Origin: an uncultured Pseudomonadales bacterium
GTDB lineage: Bacteria > Pseudomonadota > Gammaproteobacteria > Pseudomonadales > IMCC2047
NCBI GenBank assembly: GCA_947258895.1
Contig: CAMYKE010000006.1
Location: 1-18,407 of the forward strand
DNA length: 18,407 nucleotides
Direction of reading: 5' to 3'
In this document: in pieces, positions 1 to 7,637 of the stretch
Position numbering within the stretch: position 1 is the stretch's first letter
How the letters are laid out: the number at the start of each line of letters is the position of its first letter
Position numbers and translations under genes: made by a program
The notes under the pieces: generated by a model
Told to the model about the DNA's origin: nothing
Databases searched by the model: none
The model's input: the letters and a program-made list of their open reading frames with translations, nothing else

Positions 1-618
1 AAAGAATATCTTGTCCTCCGGTGCGATACCGTGCAACGCCATATAACCGGCGATCTTATCCACGGCGTTGTGCCGTCCCACGTCCTCCATGTACAGCAGC
101 GGGCGATCCCGCTCGCACAGCACGCAACCATGGATCGCGCCGGCTTTCAGATACAGGCTGGGTTGGTGGTTAATCTTGCGGAACAGGGTATACAGCCAGG
201 AAGTGTGGAGGCGCACACTGGTGTCCAGGGTCACGGCTTCGAAACTGGACATCACGTCGCCGAACAGGGTGCCCTGGGCGCAGCCGGACGTCTTCACCTT
301 CTTTTTCAGGGTGTGTTCGAAACTGGACTCCCGTGCGGTGCGCACCACCACCACTTTCAGGTCCTCGTGGTATTCGATCCCGGTGACCTCGTCATCGGCC
401 TTCAACAGGTTCTGGTTCAACAGGAAGCCCAGCGCCAATTCCCGGGGATGGTCTCCAATCGTCATCAGGGTGATCACTTCCTGGCCGTTCAGGAACAAGG
501 TCAGGGGGCGCTCCTCGATGACATCGATGGTAACCGGGTCGCCGTGCTGGTCCGTGCCAGACAGCTCCCGAGTCAGCCGCGCATCGGACACATCGGGCGT
601 GACGCGAAACTCATCCAT
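1..618 (-). CDS. fdhD: FdhD, formate dehydrogenase sulfurtransferase (C-terminus cut by window edge)
   Basis: FdhD moves sulfur from a cysteine desulfurase onto the bis-MGD cofactor, a step needed for active formate dehydrogenase. The frame stays open for 206 codons to the window edge; the family is about 260-280 residues, so the C-terminus lies outside. Recognisable segments are the early ERPLTLFLNG stretch, SGCAQGT around residue 111 with the conserved Cys113, and AIHGCVLCERD followed by YMEDVGRHNAVDKIAGYM near residues 151-173. The single-cysteine GCxQGT form, instead of the E. coli CxxC, is what I expect for the branch that accompanies soluble Fds-type enzymes (from memory). The ATG directly follows the TAG of fdsA with no gap and I see no good Shine-Dalgarno, so translation is probably coupled. 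A small fdsD could follow outside the window. Confidence 0.93.
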   Translation of the reverse strand, partial: MDEFRVTPDVSDARLTRELSGTDQHGDPVTIDVIEERPLTLFLNGQEVITLMTIGDHPRELALGFLLNQNLLKADDEVTGIEYHEDLKVVVVRTARESSFEHTLKKKVKTSGCAQGTLFGDVMSSFEAVTLDTSVRLHTSWLYTLFRKINHQPSLYLKAGAIHGCVLCERDRPLLYMEDVGRHNAVDKIAGYMALHGIAPEDKIFF

Positions 619-3423
619 CTACACGTTCGGGGCCGGGGACACCGTATCCGCCTTGTTCAGGCGCACGGCGCAGTACTTGACTTCGGCGATCTTGCCAAAC
701 GGATCCAGCGCCGGATTGGTAAGGAGGTTCGCCGCGCTCTCCGCATAACAGAACGGCATGAATACCATCCCCGGTGCAATCGTCTCATCTACCCGGGCCC
801 TGAGCTCGATACTACCGCGGCGCGTTTCCAGCCTGACCCGATCGCCGGGCTCGATACCATAGCGCTCCATCTGCTGCCGGTTCATGGCGACCACGGCTTC
901 GGGCTCCAGGTCGTCCAGTGCCTGCGAGCGCCGAGTCATGCTCCCGGTGTGCCAGTGCTCCAGAATACGCGCAGTGGAGAGTACCAGCGGATAGTGCTCA
1001 TCAGGTTGCTCATCGGGTGGCAAGATCGCCGCCGGCACCAGCACGCCCTTGCCGGTCGGCGTGGGAAAACCGTCGCCGAACACCACGTCAATGCCGGGAT
1101 GATCCGGGGCGGGACAGGGATACATCACCACCCCCTCCCGCTCCAGCCGCTGCCAGGTAATGTTATCCAGCGAGCCCATCGCCTGCTTCATCTCCGCAAA
1201 CACATCGCGCGGGTGCTCGTACTTCCATTCCAGGCCCATGCGCCGCGCAATCTCCCGCGTAATCCACCAGTCCGGCCGGGCCTCGCCGGGCAACGGTAGT
1301 GCCTGGCGCCCCAACTGCAGCTGGCGATTGGTATTGGTCACACTGCCATCCTTTTCCGGCCAGGCGGACGCCGGCAGCACGACATCGGCATAAATCGCCG
1401 TTTCCGTCAGGAACAGGTCCTGCACCACCAGGTGCTCAAGCCTGGATAGCGATTCACGGACATGATTGGTATCTGGGTCAGACATCGCGGGGTTTTCGCC
1501 CATGATGTACATGCCCTTGATGTCCCCGACCTTGACCGCATTCATGATTTCGACCACGGTCAAACCCGGCTGGTCATCGAGTTCCGCCTGCCACAGTGTC
1601 TCCAGCTTGTGTTTGCTCGGTTCATCCGTGACCGGGTGATAATCGGGAAATACCATCGGAATCAGCCCGGCGTCGGAGGCCCCCTGCACGTTGTTCTGGC
1701 CACGCAACGGATGCAGTCCGGAACCGGGCCGGCCGACGTGCCCGGTCATCAGCGCCAGCGATATGAGACAGCGCGCATTGTCCGTGCCATGGGTATGCTG
1801 GGCGATGCCCATGCCCCAGAAAATCATCGCCGCATCTGCCCCCGCGTAGAGTCGCGCCACCGCGCGGATGGTATCCGCATCGATGCCGCAGATCGATGCC
1901 ATCTCCTCCGGCGGGTAGTTTGCCAGGTGCGCCTTGAGCTGGTCGAATCCCAGCACCCGCTCATCGATATAGTCCTGGCTATACAACCCCTCCTCGACGA
2001 TGACATGCATGATCGCATTGAGCAGGCTAACGTCGGTCCCTGGGTTGAACTGCAACATATGGGTGGCATGTTTCTTCATCGTGAGGCCTCGTGGGTCCAT
2101 CACAATCAGCTTGGTTCCATGCCTGGCCGCACGCTTGAAGAACGTCGCCGCGACCGGGTGATTGACCTCGGGATTACAGCCGATGAGGATCGCCACGTCG
2201 GCATTATCCACCTCCATAAACGAGGCGGACACCGCTCCGGAGCCGATACCCTCCATCAGTGCCGCCACCGACGAGGCATGGCACAGACGCGTACAATGAT
2301 CCACGTTATTAGAGCCAAAACCGGTGCGGATGAGCTTCTGGAACAGGTAGGCCTCTTCGTTGGAACACTTCGCCGACCCGAAGCCCGCCAGCGCCCGCTT
2401 GCCATCGCGGTCGCGAATGGTCTTCAGGCCCGCGGCTGCGACATCCAGCGCTTCCTCCCAGCTGGCCTCGCGAAAATGCGTGAGGGGATTGGCGGGGTCA
2501 AACTCCGGCGCAACGTCCTTGGCGACGCCGGTTTTACGGATCAGTGGTTTGGTGAGCCGATCCGGATGGCGAACGTAATCAAAGCCGAAGCGGCCCTTGA
2601 CGCACAGGCGATTGCGATTGGCCGGGCCGCTGGCACCGGTCACATACAGGATCTGATCATCCTTGATATGGTAGTCGATCTGGCAACCCACGCCGCAATA
2701 GGGGCAGACGCTGCTGACGGTGCGGTCCGGCCCGGCCCCGGGATCGAATATGCCGACGCCCGCGGCATCCACCAGGGTCTTGGGTAGCAATGCGCCGGTG
2801 GGACAGGCCTGCACGCATTCGCCACACCCGACACAGGTGGACTCGCCCATCGGGTCGCCCATATCGAACACGATTTCGGCAGCGCTGCCGCGCCTGGCCA
2901 GACCGATGACATCGTTCACCTGCACGTCCCGGCAGGCATGCACACAGCGCTGGCAGAGGATGCAGGCGTCCAGGTTGACGGCAATCGCCGGATGGCTCAG
3001 GTCCGCGGCAGGCGCGGGTCTGCCGGTAAAGCGGCTGCTGGTCGTGTCCAGCGCCTCAGCCCAATGCCATAACTCCGAGTTTTTGTCGTGACTGTCGGCC
3101 TGTGCGGGTTGGCTCGATAGCAGCAATTCCATCACCATCCTGCGGGATTTTTGCGCGCGACTGGATGCCGCGCTGCGTACCTGCATGCCTTCGACAGGGT
3201 AGCGCATGCAGGACGCCGCCAACGCCCGCTCGCCCTCTATTTCGACGACGCACACCCGACAGTTCCCGGTGCCACCATAATCGGCAGCACTGGAATAACA
3301 CAGCTGCGGAATCGGCTCGACCGAGCCCCCATGGCGTCGCGCCGCCTCCAGGATGGTCTCGCCCGGGAGCGCTTCGAGCTGCTGGTCGTCGAGGGAAAAT
3401 TTGATGGGTAACTGCTGCGCCAT
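619..3423 (-). CDS. fdsA: NAD-dependent formate dehydrogenase, catalytic (alpha) subunit
   Basis: Cytoplasmic molybdenum (or tungsten) subunit that oxidises formate to CO2 and passes electrons through Fe-S clusters to the diaphorase subunit. The protein is 934 residues. Domains in order: an N-terminal [2Fe-2S] ferredoxin fold (Cys42, Cys55, Cys58, Cys72); two [4Fe-4S] ferredoxin motifs (CILCQRC and HAC at 154-164, CVGCGECVQAC at 197-207); a third [4Fe-4S] site (CPYCGVGC at 240-247 and Cys274); then the bis-MGD domain. The catalytic metal ligand is Cys381 in CTRLCHASSV, next to His382, so this is a cysteine and not a selenocysteine enzyme. The C-terminal cofactor-binding domain includes LEHWHTGSMTRR. 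The frame extends 32 codons further upstream into fdsGB, but the ATG at 3423 has GGAGG about 8 nt upstream and starts where the ferredoxin fold does. The fdsGB stop is 2 nt away. Confidence 0.96.
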   Translation of the reverse strand: MAQQLPIKFSLDDQQLEALPGETILEAARRHGGSVEPIPQLCYSSAADYGGTGNCRVCVVEIEGERALAASCMRYPVEGMQVRSAASSRAQKSRRMVMELLLSSQPAQADSHDKNSELWHWAEALDTTSSRFTGRPAPAADLSHPAIAVNLDACILCQRCVHACRDVQVNDVIGLARRGSAAEIVFDMGDPMGESTCVGCGECVQACPTGALLPKTLVDAAGVGIFDPGAGPDRTVSSVCPYCGVGCQIDYHIKDDQILYVTGASGPANRNRLCVKGRFGFDYVRHPDRLTKPLIRKTGVAKDVAPEFDPANPLTHFREASWEEALDVAAAGLKTIRDRDGKRALAGFGSAKCSNEEAYLFQKLIRTGFGSNNVDHCTRLCHASSVAALMEGIGSGAVSASFMEVDNADVAILIGCNPEVNHPVAATFFKRAARHGTKLIVMDPRGLTMKKHATHMLQFNPGTDVSLLNAIMHVIVEEGLYSQDYIDERVLGFDQLKAHLANYPPEEMASICGIDADTIRAVARLYAGADAAMIFWGMGIAQHTHGTDNARCLISLALMTGHVGRPGSGLHPLRGQNNVQGASDAGLIPMVFPDYHPVTDEPSKHKLETLWQAELDDQPGLTVVEIMNAVKVGDIKGMYIMGENPAMSDPDTNHVRESLSRLEHLVVQDLFLTETAIYADVVLPASAWPEKDGSVTNTNRQLQLGRQALPLPGEARPDWWITREIARRMGLEWKYEHPRDVFAEMKQAMGSLDNITWQRLEREGVVMYPCPAPDHPGIDVVFGDGFPTPTGKGVLVPAAILPPDEQPDEHYPLVLSTARILEHWHTGSMTRRSQALDDLEPEAVVAMNRQQMERYGIEPGDRVRLETRRGSIELRARVDETIAPGMVFMPFCYAESAANLLTNPALDPFGKIAEVKYCAVRLNKADTVSPAPNV

Positions 3424-3425
3424 GA

Positions 3426-5087
3426 TCAAACCTCCGCCTGATCGGTAGCAATGAGGTGGGCGGCGAAGTACGAACGGGCGCTGTCGAAGGGATTCGCCGC
3501 GGCCTGGCCCAGCCCGCAAATGGAGGCATCGCGCAGTACCTGGCTGAGGTCATCCAGCAGTTCATCGTCCCAGTCGCCGCGCTCCAACAGGCGCACCACT
3601 TCCGCTGTCCCGTCACGGCAGGGGGTACACTGGCCGCAACTCTCATCGGCGAAGAAGCGCATCAGATTCAGCACTACTTCCCGGATATCATCCTGCTTCG
3701 AAAACACCACAATGGCGGCGGAACCGATAAAGCAACCGTGTTTTTCCAGTGCGCCAAAATCCAGCGGCAGGTCGGCCATGCTTGCCGGAAGGATGCCACC
3801 CGATGCGCCACCCGGCAAATAGCCGAACAATTGATGCCCTGCCGCCATGCCACCGCAATAATCGTCCAGTAACCGCTGCAGGGTAATTCCGGCCGGCGCA
3901 ATCTTCACCCCGGGCTCGGCGACACGCCCCGATACGGAATAGCTGCGCAAACCCTTGCTGCCATTTGCGCCGCGGGAGGCAAACCATTGCGCGCCACGCT
4001 CCAGGATCGCCGGCACCCAGTAGAGTGTCTCGACATTGTTGACCAGGGTTGGTTTTCCGAACAGACCCACCTCGGCGACATAGGGCGGGCGCTGGCGCGG
4101 GTAGCCACGCTTGCCCTCGATCGACTCGATCATGGCGGATTCTTCGCCACAAATATAGGCGCCGGCGCCGCGCCGCAGCTGGACATAATCGGTCGCAATG
4201 AGCCCGGCGCATTCGAGGGCGCCCAGCTCCGTCTGCAGAATCTGGTGCACGGCGGGGTATTCATCCCGCAGGTAGATATAGACCGTCTCTGCTTCCACCG
4301 CCCAGGCGCCAATCAACATGCCTTCCAGGAACTGGTGGGGCTTGCTCTCCAGGAAATAGCGATCCTTGAAGGTACCCGGCTCGCCCTCATCGGCATTCAC
4401 CGCCAGCAGCCGAGGGCCGGCGTGCTGGCGCACCAGCTGCCACTTGGTTGCGGCGGGAAATCCGGCGCCGCCCATCCCGCGGAGGCCCGATTCCTCAAGT
4501 TGTTCGTTCACCGCCGCCAGGCTCAGGCCACCGTTCCGACATTCTCGCAGTATGGCGTAGCCGCCAGCGGCAACGTAGTCGGCATAGGACTGGTAGGCAG
4601 GGATCACGGGGGAAAAGTCGCGGCCGGCAATCACCGACTGCACCGCCGCGACGCTGGCATGATCCGCGTGGCGGTGACCCACCTCGGCCACCGGCGCCGT
4701 GGCGCAGCGACCCATGCATGGCGCCCGCACGACCCTCACCTGCGCCGGATCGAGCTGCTCCGCTAGCGCTCGTTGTAACCCGGCGGCGCCCCGCAGCTGG
4801 CAGGTAATGCCGTCACATACGCGCACGGTCAAGGGTGCCGGGGCGGCATCGCCGTCCTTGATAATTTCGAAGTGAGCATAGAACGATGCGACTTCGTAGA
4901 CCGCTGCCATGGGCAGGTTAACCATGTCCGCGAGTGCCGCCAAATGGGCGCTGGACAGGCCGCCGTAGTGATCCTGGATCAGATGCAGGTACTCTATCAA
5001 CAGCTCGCGATGAAGCTCGTGGCGAGGCAACAGCGTGGCAATTTCCTGGCGTGCATCCGGGCTGACCTGGCGACCCCGATTTTGCAT
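3426..5087 (-). CDS. fdsB: NAD-dependent formate dehydrogenase, fused gamma-beta (NuoE-NuoF-like) diaphorase subunit
   Basis: Transfers electrons from FdsA through Fe-S clusters and FMN to NAD+. Residues 1-150 are a NuoE/FdsG-like thioredoxin fold with a [2Fe-2S] site (CDGITC at 91-96, CMGRC at 124-128). Residues from about 165 on are NuoF/FdsB-like: FMN-binding glycine-rich GLRGMGGAGF at 201-210, GEPGTFKDR at 236-243, GAGAYICGEESA near 307-318, and a [4Fe-4S] site CGQCTPC at 484-490 with Cys524. The two parts are separate genes in the fdsGBACD operons of Cupriavidus and Rhodobacter; the fused two-subunit form recalls FDH1 of Methylorubrum extorquens. The frame is open back to a GTG at 5156, but that lies inside a terminator hairpin; the ATG at 5087, preceded by AGGGG at about 4-5 nt, gives a 553-residue protein starting just before the NuoE helices. 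The stop is followed 2 nt later by fdsA. Confidence 0.94.
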   Translation of the reverse strand: MQNRGRQVSPDARQEIATLLPRHELHRELLIEYLHLIQDHYGGLSSAHLAALADMVNLPMAAVYEVASFYAHFEIIKDGDAAPAPLTVRVCDGITCQLRGAAGLQRALAEQLDPAQVRVVRAPCMGRCATAPVAEVGHRHADHASVAAVQSVIAGRDFSPVIPAYQSYADYVAAGGYAILRECRNGGLSLAAVNEQLEESGLRGMGGAGFPAATKWQLVRQHAGPRLLAVNADEGEPGTFKDRYFLESKPHQFLEGMLIGAWAVEAETVYIYLRDEYPAVHQILQTELGALECAGLIATDYVQLRRGAGAYICGEESAMIESIEGKRGYPRQRPPYVAEVGLFGKPTLVNNVETLYWVPAILERGAQWFASRGANGSKGLRSYSVSGRVAEPGVKIAPAGITLQRLLDDYCGGMAAGHQLFGYLPGGASGGILPASMADLPLDFGALEKHGCFIGSAAIVVFSKQDDIREVVLNLMRFFADESCGQCTPCRDGTAEVVRLLERGDWDDELLDDLSQVLRDASICGLGQAAANPFDSARSYFAAHLIATDQAEV

Positions 5088-5143
5088 CCTGCCCCTGGCT
5101 ACTCCCCTACCCGGATGTCGTCGCTTCACCAGTATTGCCCTCG

Positions 5144-5175
5144 AAATAAAAAACACCGCCGGATTGCGCCGGCAG
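5144..5175 (-). terminator. Rho-independent terminator between moaA remnant and fdsGB
   Basis: Read on the minus strand, CTGCCGG pairs with CCGGCGG (7 bp with one U-G pair) around a CGCAAT loop and is followed by TGTTTTTTATTT. The U-G pair forms only in the minus-strand transcript, which supports the orientation. It lies about 100 nt past the moaA stop and about 57 nt before the fdsGB ATG, so it could end the moa transcript or act as an attenuator for the fds operon. Confidence 0.75.
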
Positions 5176-5193
5176 ACCGGTCAAGCCGATGTA

Positions 5194-5244
5194 GCCAGCG
5201 TTGCAATTCCCGGCGTTGTACTGATCGTCGCAACGGCGGCTGGC
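5194..5244 (-). promoter_or_regulatory. Imperfect inverted repeat in the moaA-fdsGB gap
   Basis: GCCAGC plus GTTGC on the left (5194-5204) face GCAAC plus GCTGGC on the right (5230-5244), with a 4-nt bulge on the right arm and about 25 nt between the arms. It sits immediately upstream of the intrinsic terminator on the minus strand. It could be a 3' UTR structure of the moa transcript or the 5' part of a structured fds leader. I could not match it to a known riboswitch, including the molybdenum-cofactor motif. Confidence 0.4.
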
Positions 5245-5272
5245 TGACACCTGAACCTGAACCCGCACCCCC

Positions 5273-5971
5273 TCAACCACCCGTTGCATTCATGAAGCGC
5301 AATATTTGCGGCTCCCCGGCCAGTTCAAAATGATGCCGCTCGGGCTTGATCCGCAGGGCATCAACGATAGCTTCGGCCAGCCGGTCGCGATCCCCGGGAT
5401 AACCCCTGACCACGGCTTTCAGGTCTACCGAATGCTCGTTACCCAGGCACAGCAGCAAACGCCCTTCCACCGTCAGCCGGACCCGGTTACAACTGGCACA
5501 AAAATTTTCACTATGTGGCGAGATAAAGCCGATCTTCGTCCCGCAACCCGGCATTCGCCAGTAGCGAGAAGGACCGCCAGTAGTTTCCTCGCTAGGCTGC
5601 AACGGATACTTTCGTGCAATCGTCTCGCGTAACTCCTGGCTGGATACAAATTCCTCGGCGCGGTCGTGTTCCGCGATGACGCCCAGCGGCATCTCCTCGA
5701 TGAACGATATATCCAGGTCGCGGGCAACGGCATAGTCGACCAGGTCGATCACCTCCGCCTCGTTGCGTCCCCTGAGGACCACGGCATTGATCTTGATGCG
5801 GTGAAAATTACAGGCCCTGGCGGCCTCGATACCGGCCAGTACCTGCTGCAACTCGCCGGTGCGTGTCAGGCGCTTGAAAGTATCCGGGCGCAGGCTGTCG
5901 ACACTGACGTTCAGTCGTTTCACCCCGGTGATTTCCCTGCCAAACTGATCGACCAGTTGTCCGCTCAACAC
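5273..5971 (-). pseudogene. moaA: N-terminally truncated GTP 3',8-cyclase (MoaA), lacking the radical-SAM motif
   Basis: Intact MoaA (about 330 residues) is a radical-SAM enzyme that starts molybdopterin synthesis by converting GTP to 3',8-cyclo-GTP. Only 232 residues remain here. The match starts near GVKRLNVSVDSL, which corresponds to about residue 120 of E. coli MoaA, and continues to the correct C-terminal GG. The C-terminal substrate-side [4Fe-4S] ligands are intact (C158, C161, C175, a C-x2-C-x13-C pattern). The N-terminal CxxxCxxC cluster and GGEP motif are absent, and upstream codons in this frame run into stops at about 6020-6045. The first possible start is a GTG at 5971 that overlaps the moaE stop. 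Such a protein cannot carry out the radical-SAM step by itself. A deletion or an assembly error is likely; a complete moaA may exist elsewhere. Confidence 0.8.
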
Positions 5972-6507
5972 CCTGCACCCCGCTCTCCGCAGTTGCGCTG
6001 CGGCGCTTCCTCTTGCTGCGGCTCTTTATTTCGCCGAGACTCTTCACCACGCTGCAGCCCTGGCCCCCAGCTAGCGAGCCGCGCCTGGTCCGCGCCACGG
6101 GCATCCAGCCAGCGTGCCTTGCCATCGGCGACCTCCTGTTTCCAGATCGGTGCGGTTGTTTTTAGCGCATCCATCAGGAATTCGCAGGCGGCAAAGGCGT
6201 CTGCGCGGTGGGCGCTGTTTACGCCAACAAAAACAATCTGGTCTTCGGGTTTCAACTTGCCTACCCGGTGGATAATGCGCACATTGATGATATCCCAGCG
6301 CGCCGCTGCCTGTGCCACCAGGTCCGCTAATACCTGCTCGGTCATTCCCGGATAATGTTCGAGGTAGAGGCCGGTGACGGCCGCAGTGTCGTTGCGATCA
6401 CGCACCAGGCCGCTAAAGGTTACGATGGCTCCGATCCGGGGTGCGTCCCTGCGCAACGCGCGGTATTCATTCGCAAGGTTGAAATCTTCCTGCTGCACCG
6501 AGATCAT
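5965..6507 (-). CDS. moaE: MoaE, molybdopterin synthase large (catalytic) subunit
   Basis: Works with thiocarboxylated MoaD to insert two sulfurs into cyclic pyranopterin monophosphate, forming molybdopterin. Family landmarks are FSGLVRD near residue 31, LYLEHYPGM near 47, HRVGKLKPED near 80, and LMDALKTTAPIWKQE, which holds the conserved lysines (K116 and K123, equivalent to E. coli K119 and K126). The natural end of the family is around LDARGADQARLASW (residue ~147). Here about 33 further residues follow, charged and low in complexity, running to a TGA that lies inside the moaA remnant. This tail fits read-through into intergenic or rearranged sequence next to the truncated moaA. It starts 7 nt after the moaD stop. 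Confidence 0.93.
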   Translation of the reverse strand: MISVQQEDFNLANEYRALRRDAPRIGAIVTFSGLVRDRNDTAAVTGLYLEHYPGMTEQVLADLVAQAAARWDIINVRIIHRVGKLKPEDQIVFVGVNSAHRADAFAACEFLMDALKTTAPIWKQEVADGKARWLDARGADQARLASWGPGLQRGEESRRNKEPQQEEAPQRNCGERGAGC

Positions 6508-6514
6508 GACACGC

Positions 6515-6769
6515 CTAGCCCCCGGTCACCGGTGGTAAAAAAGCGATTTCATCACCGGCACCCAGCGGACTGTCGCGTTTCACCAGTACCTTGTTGACGG
6601 CAACGGATACGCTCGGGTCGGTAAGAGTCCGGCGCCATAGTTCGCCACGCGCAGCGAGTTCGCTGATCAGTTGCTCCAGGCTAGTACAGGGTTGCTCGGG
6701 TGAAAAACGTTCGCCGCTGCAACCGAGGTCATCACGCAAGCGAGCGAGGTAGCGCAATTGAAATTCCAT
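6515..6769 (-). CDS. moaD: MoaD, molybdopterin synthase sulfur-carrier subunit
   Basis: Small ubiquitin-fold sulfur carrier. Its C-terminal Gly-Gly is adenylated by MoeB and thiocarboxylated, then donates sulfur within the MoaD-MoaE complex. The 84-residue protein starts [16 protein letters not shown], has the middle VAVNKVLVKRDSPLGAGDEIAFLPPVTGG-type pattern and ends in the required GG. The frame is open 20 codons further upstream, but those codons lie inside moaC; the ATG at 6769 overlaps the moaC TGA by one base (TGATG), a classic coupling arrangement, and gives the usual family length of about 81-84 residues. Confidence 0.94.
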   Translation of the reverse strand: MEFQLRYLARLRDDLGCSGERFSPEQPCTSLEQLISELAARGELWRRTLTDPSVSVAVNKVLVKRDSPLGAGDEIAFLPPVTGG

Positions 6770-7254
6770 CAGTTGGTCTCGGCAGATACCCAGTGACCCG
6801 ACTTGCCGCCCTTCTTTTCGACCAGGCATAACTGCTCGATAACCATTCCCCGGTCAACCGCCTTGCACATATCATACAGCGTTAACGCCGCTACCGAAGC
6901 TGCGGTCAGAGCTTCCATTTCAACTCCGGTCTTGCCGCTGACTTTACAGGTGGCTCGAATTTCCATGGTCGAATTGGCGGTATCCGGAACGAGGTCAACC
7001 ACCACCGAACTCAATAACAGCGGATGACACATCGGAATCAGGTCCCAGCACTTTTTTGCCGCCTGAATGCCGGCGATACGGCAGGTAGCCATGACGTCGC
7101 CCTTGGGGGTCTTGCCGCCGCGAATCAAATCCAGCGTGGCGGGCAGCATCCGCACCCGCGCTTGCGCGGTGGCTTCCCTGCGGGTCTCGTCCTTGGCGCC
7201 CACATCCACCATATTGGCGTGACCCTGGGCATCAATATGAGTTAGATTATCCAT
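6769..7254 (-). CDS. moaC: MoaC, cyclic pyranopterin monophosphate synthase
   Basis: Converts 3',8-cyclo-GTP, the MoaA product, to cyclic pyranopterin monophosphate. At 161 residues it matches the family length, and residue numbering coincides with E. coli: Lys51 in KGDVMAT, Asp128 and Lys131 in YDMCKAVD. Other signatures are [14 protein letters not shown] [21 protein letters not shown] (residues 58-77, variant) and [22 protein letters not shown]. It is the first gene of the moaC-moaD-moaE-moaA operon and has a perfect TATAAT about 75 bp upstream. There is no recognisable Shine-Dalgarno; the 50 bases before ATG are very A/T-rich, so initiation may rely on an unstructured leader. Having an intact moaC beside a broken moaA means its substrate must come from another moaA copy. 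Confidence 0.96.
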   Translation of the reverse strand: MDNLTHIDAQGHANMVDVGAKDETRREATAQARVRMLPATLDLIRGGKTPKGDVMATCRIAGIQAAKKCWDLIPMCHPLLLSSVVVDLVPDTANSTMEIRATCKVSGKTGVEMEALTAASVAALTLYDMCKAVDRGMVIEQLCLVEKKGGKSGHWVSAETN

Positions 7255-7327
7255 AAATTATAAATTCTAACTAATTGTTTAACATAAAAATGTGGAACTA
7301 CCAGACAGGAAAACAGGTACCCTCGCC

Positions 7328-7333
7328 ATTATA
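7328..7333 (-). promoter_or_regulatory. Likely -10 element of the moaC promoter
   Basis: A perfect TATAAT on the minus strand, giving a leader of roughly 65 nt before moaC. The -35 region at 17-18 bp is weak, so the promoter may need an activator. Placement between the upstream terminator at 7467-7499 and moaC supports it. Confidence 0.45.
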
Positions 7334-7466
7334 GTAACACCACCGGTATGCAACTTAAACTGACCTGAATCAATAGTGGCGGATGGATGCGGCAGGCACC
7401 GTTACGGAAGGCTCAATACCCTGGCAAGAGAGATAAGGAAAACAGCGGCTTGACGCTACTCGTGGC

Positions 7467-7499
7467 AAAAAAAAGGCTGGGTTAGAAAGCAACCCAGCC
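7467..7499 (-). terminator. Strong orphan Rho-independent terminator on the minus strand
   Basis: GGCTGGGTT and AACCCAGCC form a perfect 9-bp stem with a 7-nt loop (GCTTTCT), followed directly by eight Ts on the minus strand. On the plus strand the tract is eight As before the hairpin, so termination works only for minus-strand transcription. No recognised minus-strand gene lies upstream (rmf at 8067 runs the other way), so an unannotated minus-strand RNA should end here. Confidence 0.8.
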
Positions 7500-7526
7500 C
7501 GATTCTAGGGGGAGGAGAAAAAAGCT

Positions 7527-7637
7527 ATGAGAACTTTTGGTGCCGGAAAGACATCTGCTGCCATACCAACACCGAACGTTTCATGTAGTAATGGACCGAG
7601 CGCCTACCCTATAGTTCAACCCTATCGTGAAAAATAG
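7527..7637 (+). CDS. Candidate 36-residue micro-protein (unconfirmed)
   Basis: An ATG at 7527 opens a 36-codon frame ending in TAG. It is preceded by an unusually strong Shine-Dalgarno (GGGGGAGGAG at 7508-7517, about 9 nt from the ATG), itself preceded by the 9-bp hairpin of 7475-7499. Eight Ts follow the stop (7640-7647). The predicted peptide is rich in Pro, Ser, Thr and Ala, with one Cys, and has no hydrophobic segment or signal peptide. I do not recognise it and find no maturation enzymes nearby. The same purine-rich tract read on the other strand would be an antisense-Shine-Dalgarno motif of a small RNA, so the two readings compete. Confidence 0.25.
   Translation: MRTFGAGKTSAAIPTPNVSCSNGPSAYPIVQPYREK

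Noticed and set aside
31..1299. A long plus-strand open frame (about 420 codons) opposite fdhD and fdsA
   Set aside because: Its sequence has no family features, is His/Arg/Gly-rich as expected for the complement of a GC-rich gene, and overlaps two certain genes.
1462..2787. Plus-strand open frame of 441 codons opposite fdsA
   Set aside because: Lies fully within the conserved catalytic domain of fdsA on the other strand; no recognisable domain.
5176..5272. A molybdenum-cofactor riboswitch in the fdsGB leader
   Set aside because: I could not match the conserved core of the known motif as I remember it; only a generic structured leader can be claimed.
5107..5289. 60-codon minus-strand frame between moaA and fdsGB
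   Set aside because: Overlaps the moaA end and runs through the inverted repeat and terminator; no family resemblance.
7527..7637. The micro-ORF as a PqqA, methanobactin or other RiPP precursor
   Set aside because: It lacks the Glu/Tyr core of PqqA and the Cys pattern of methanobactin, and no maturation enzyme is in the window.
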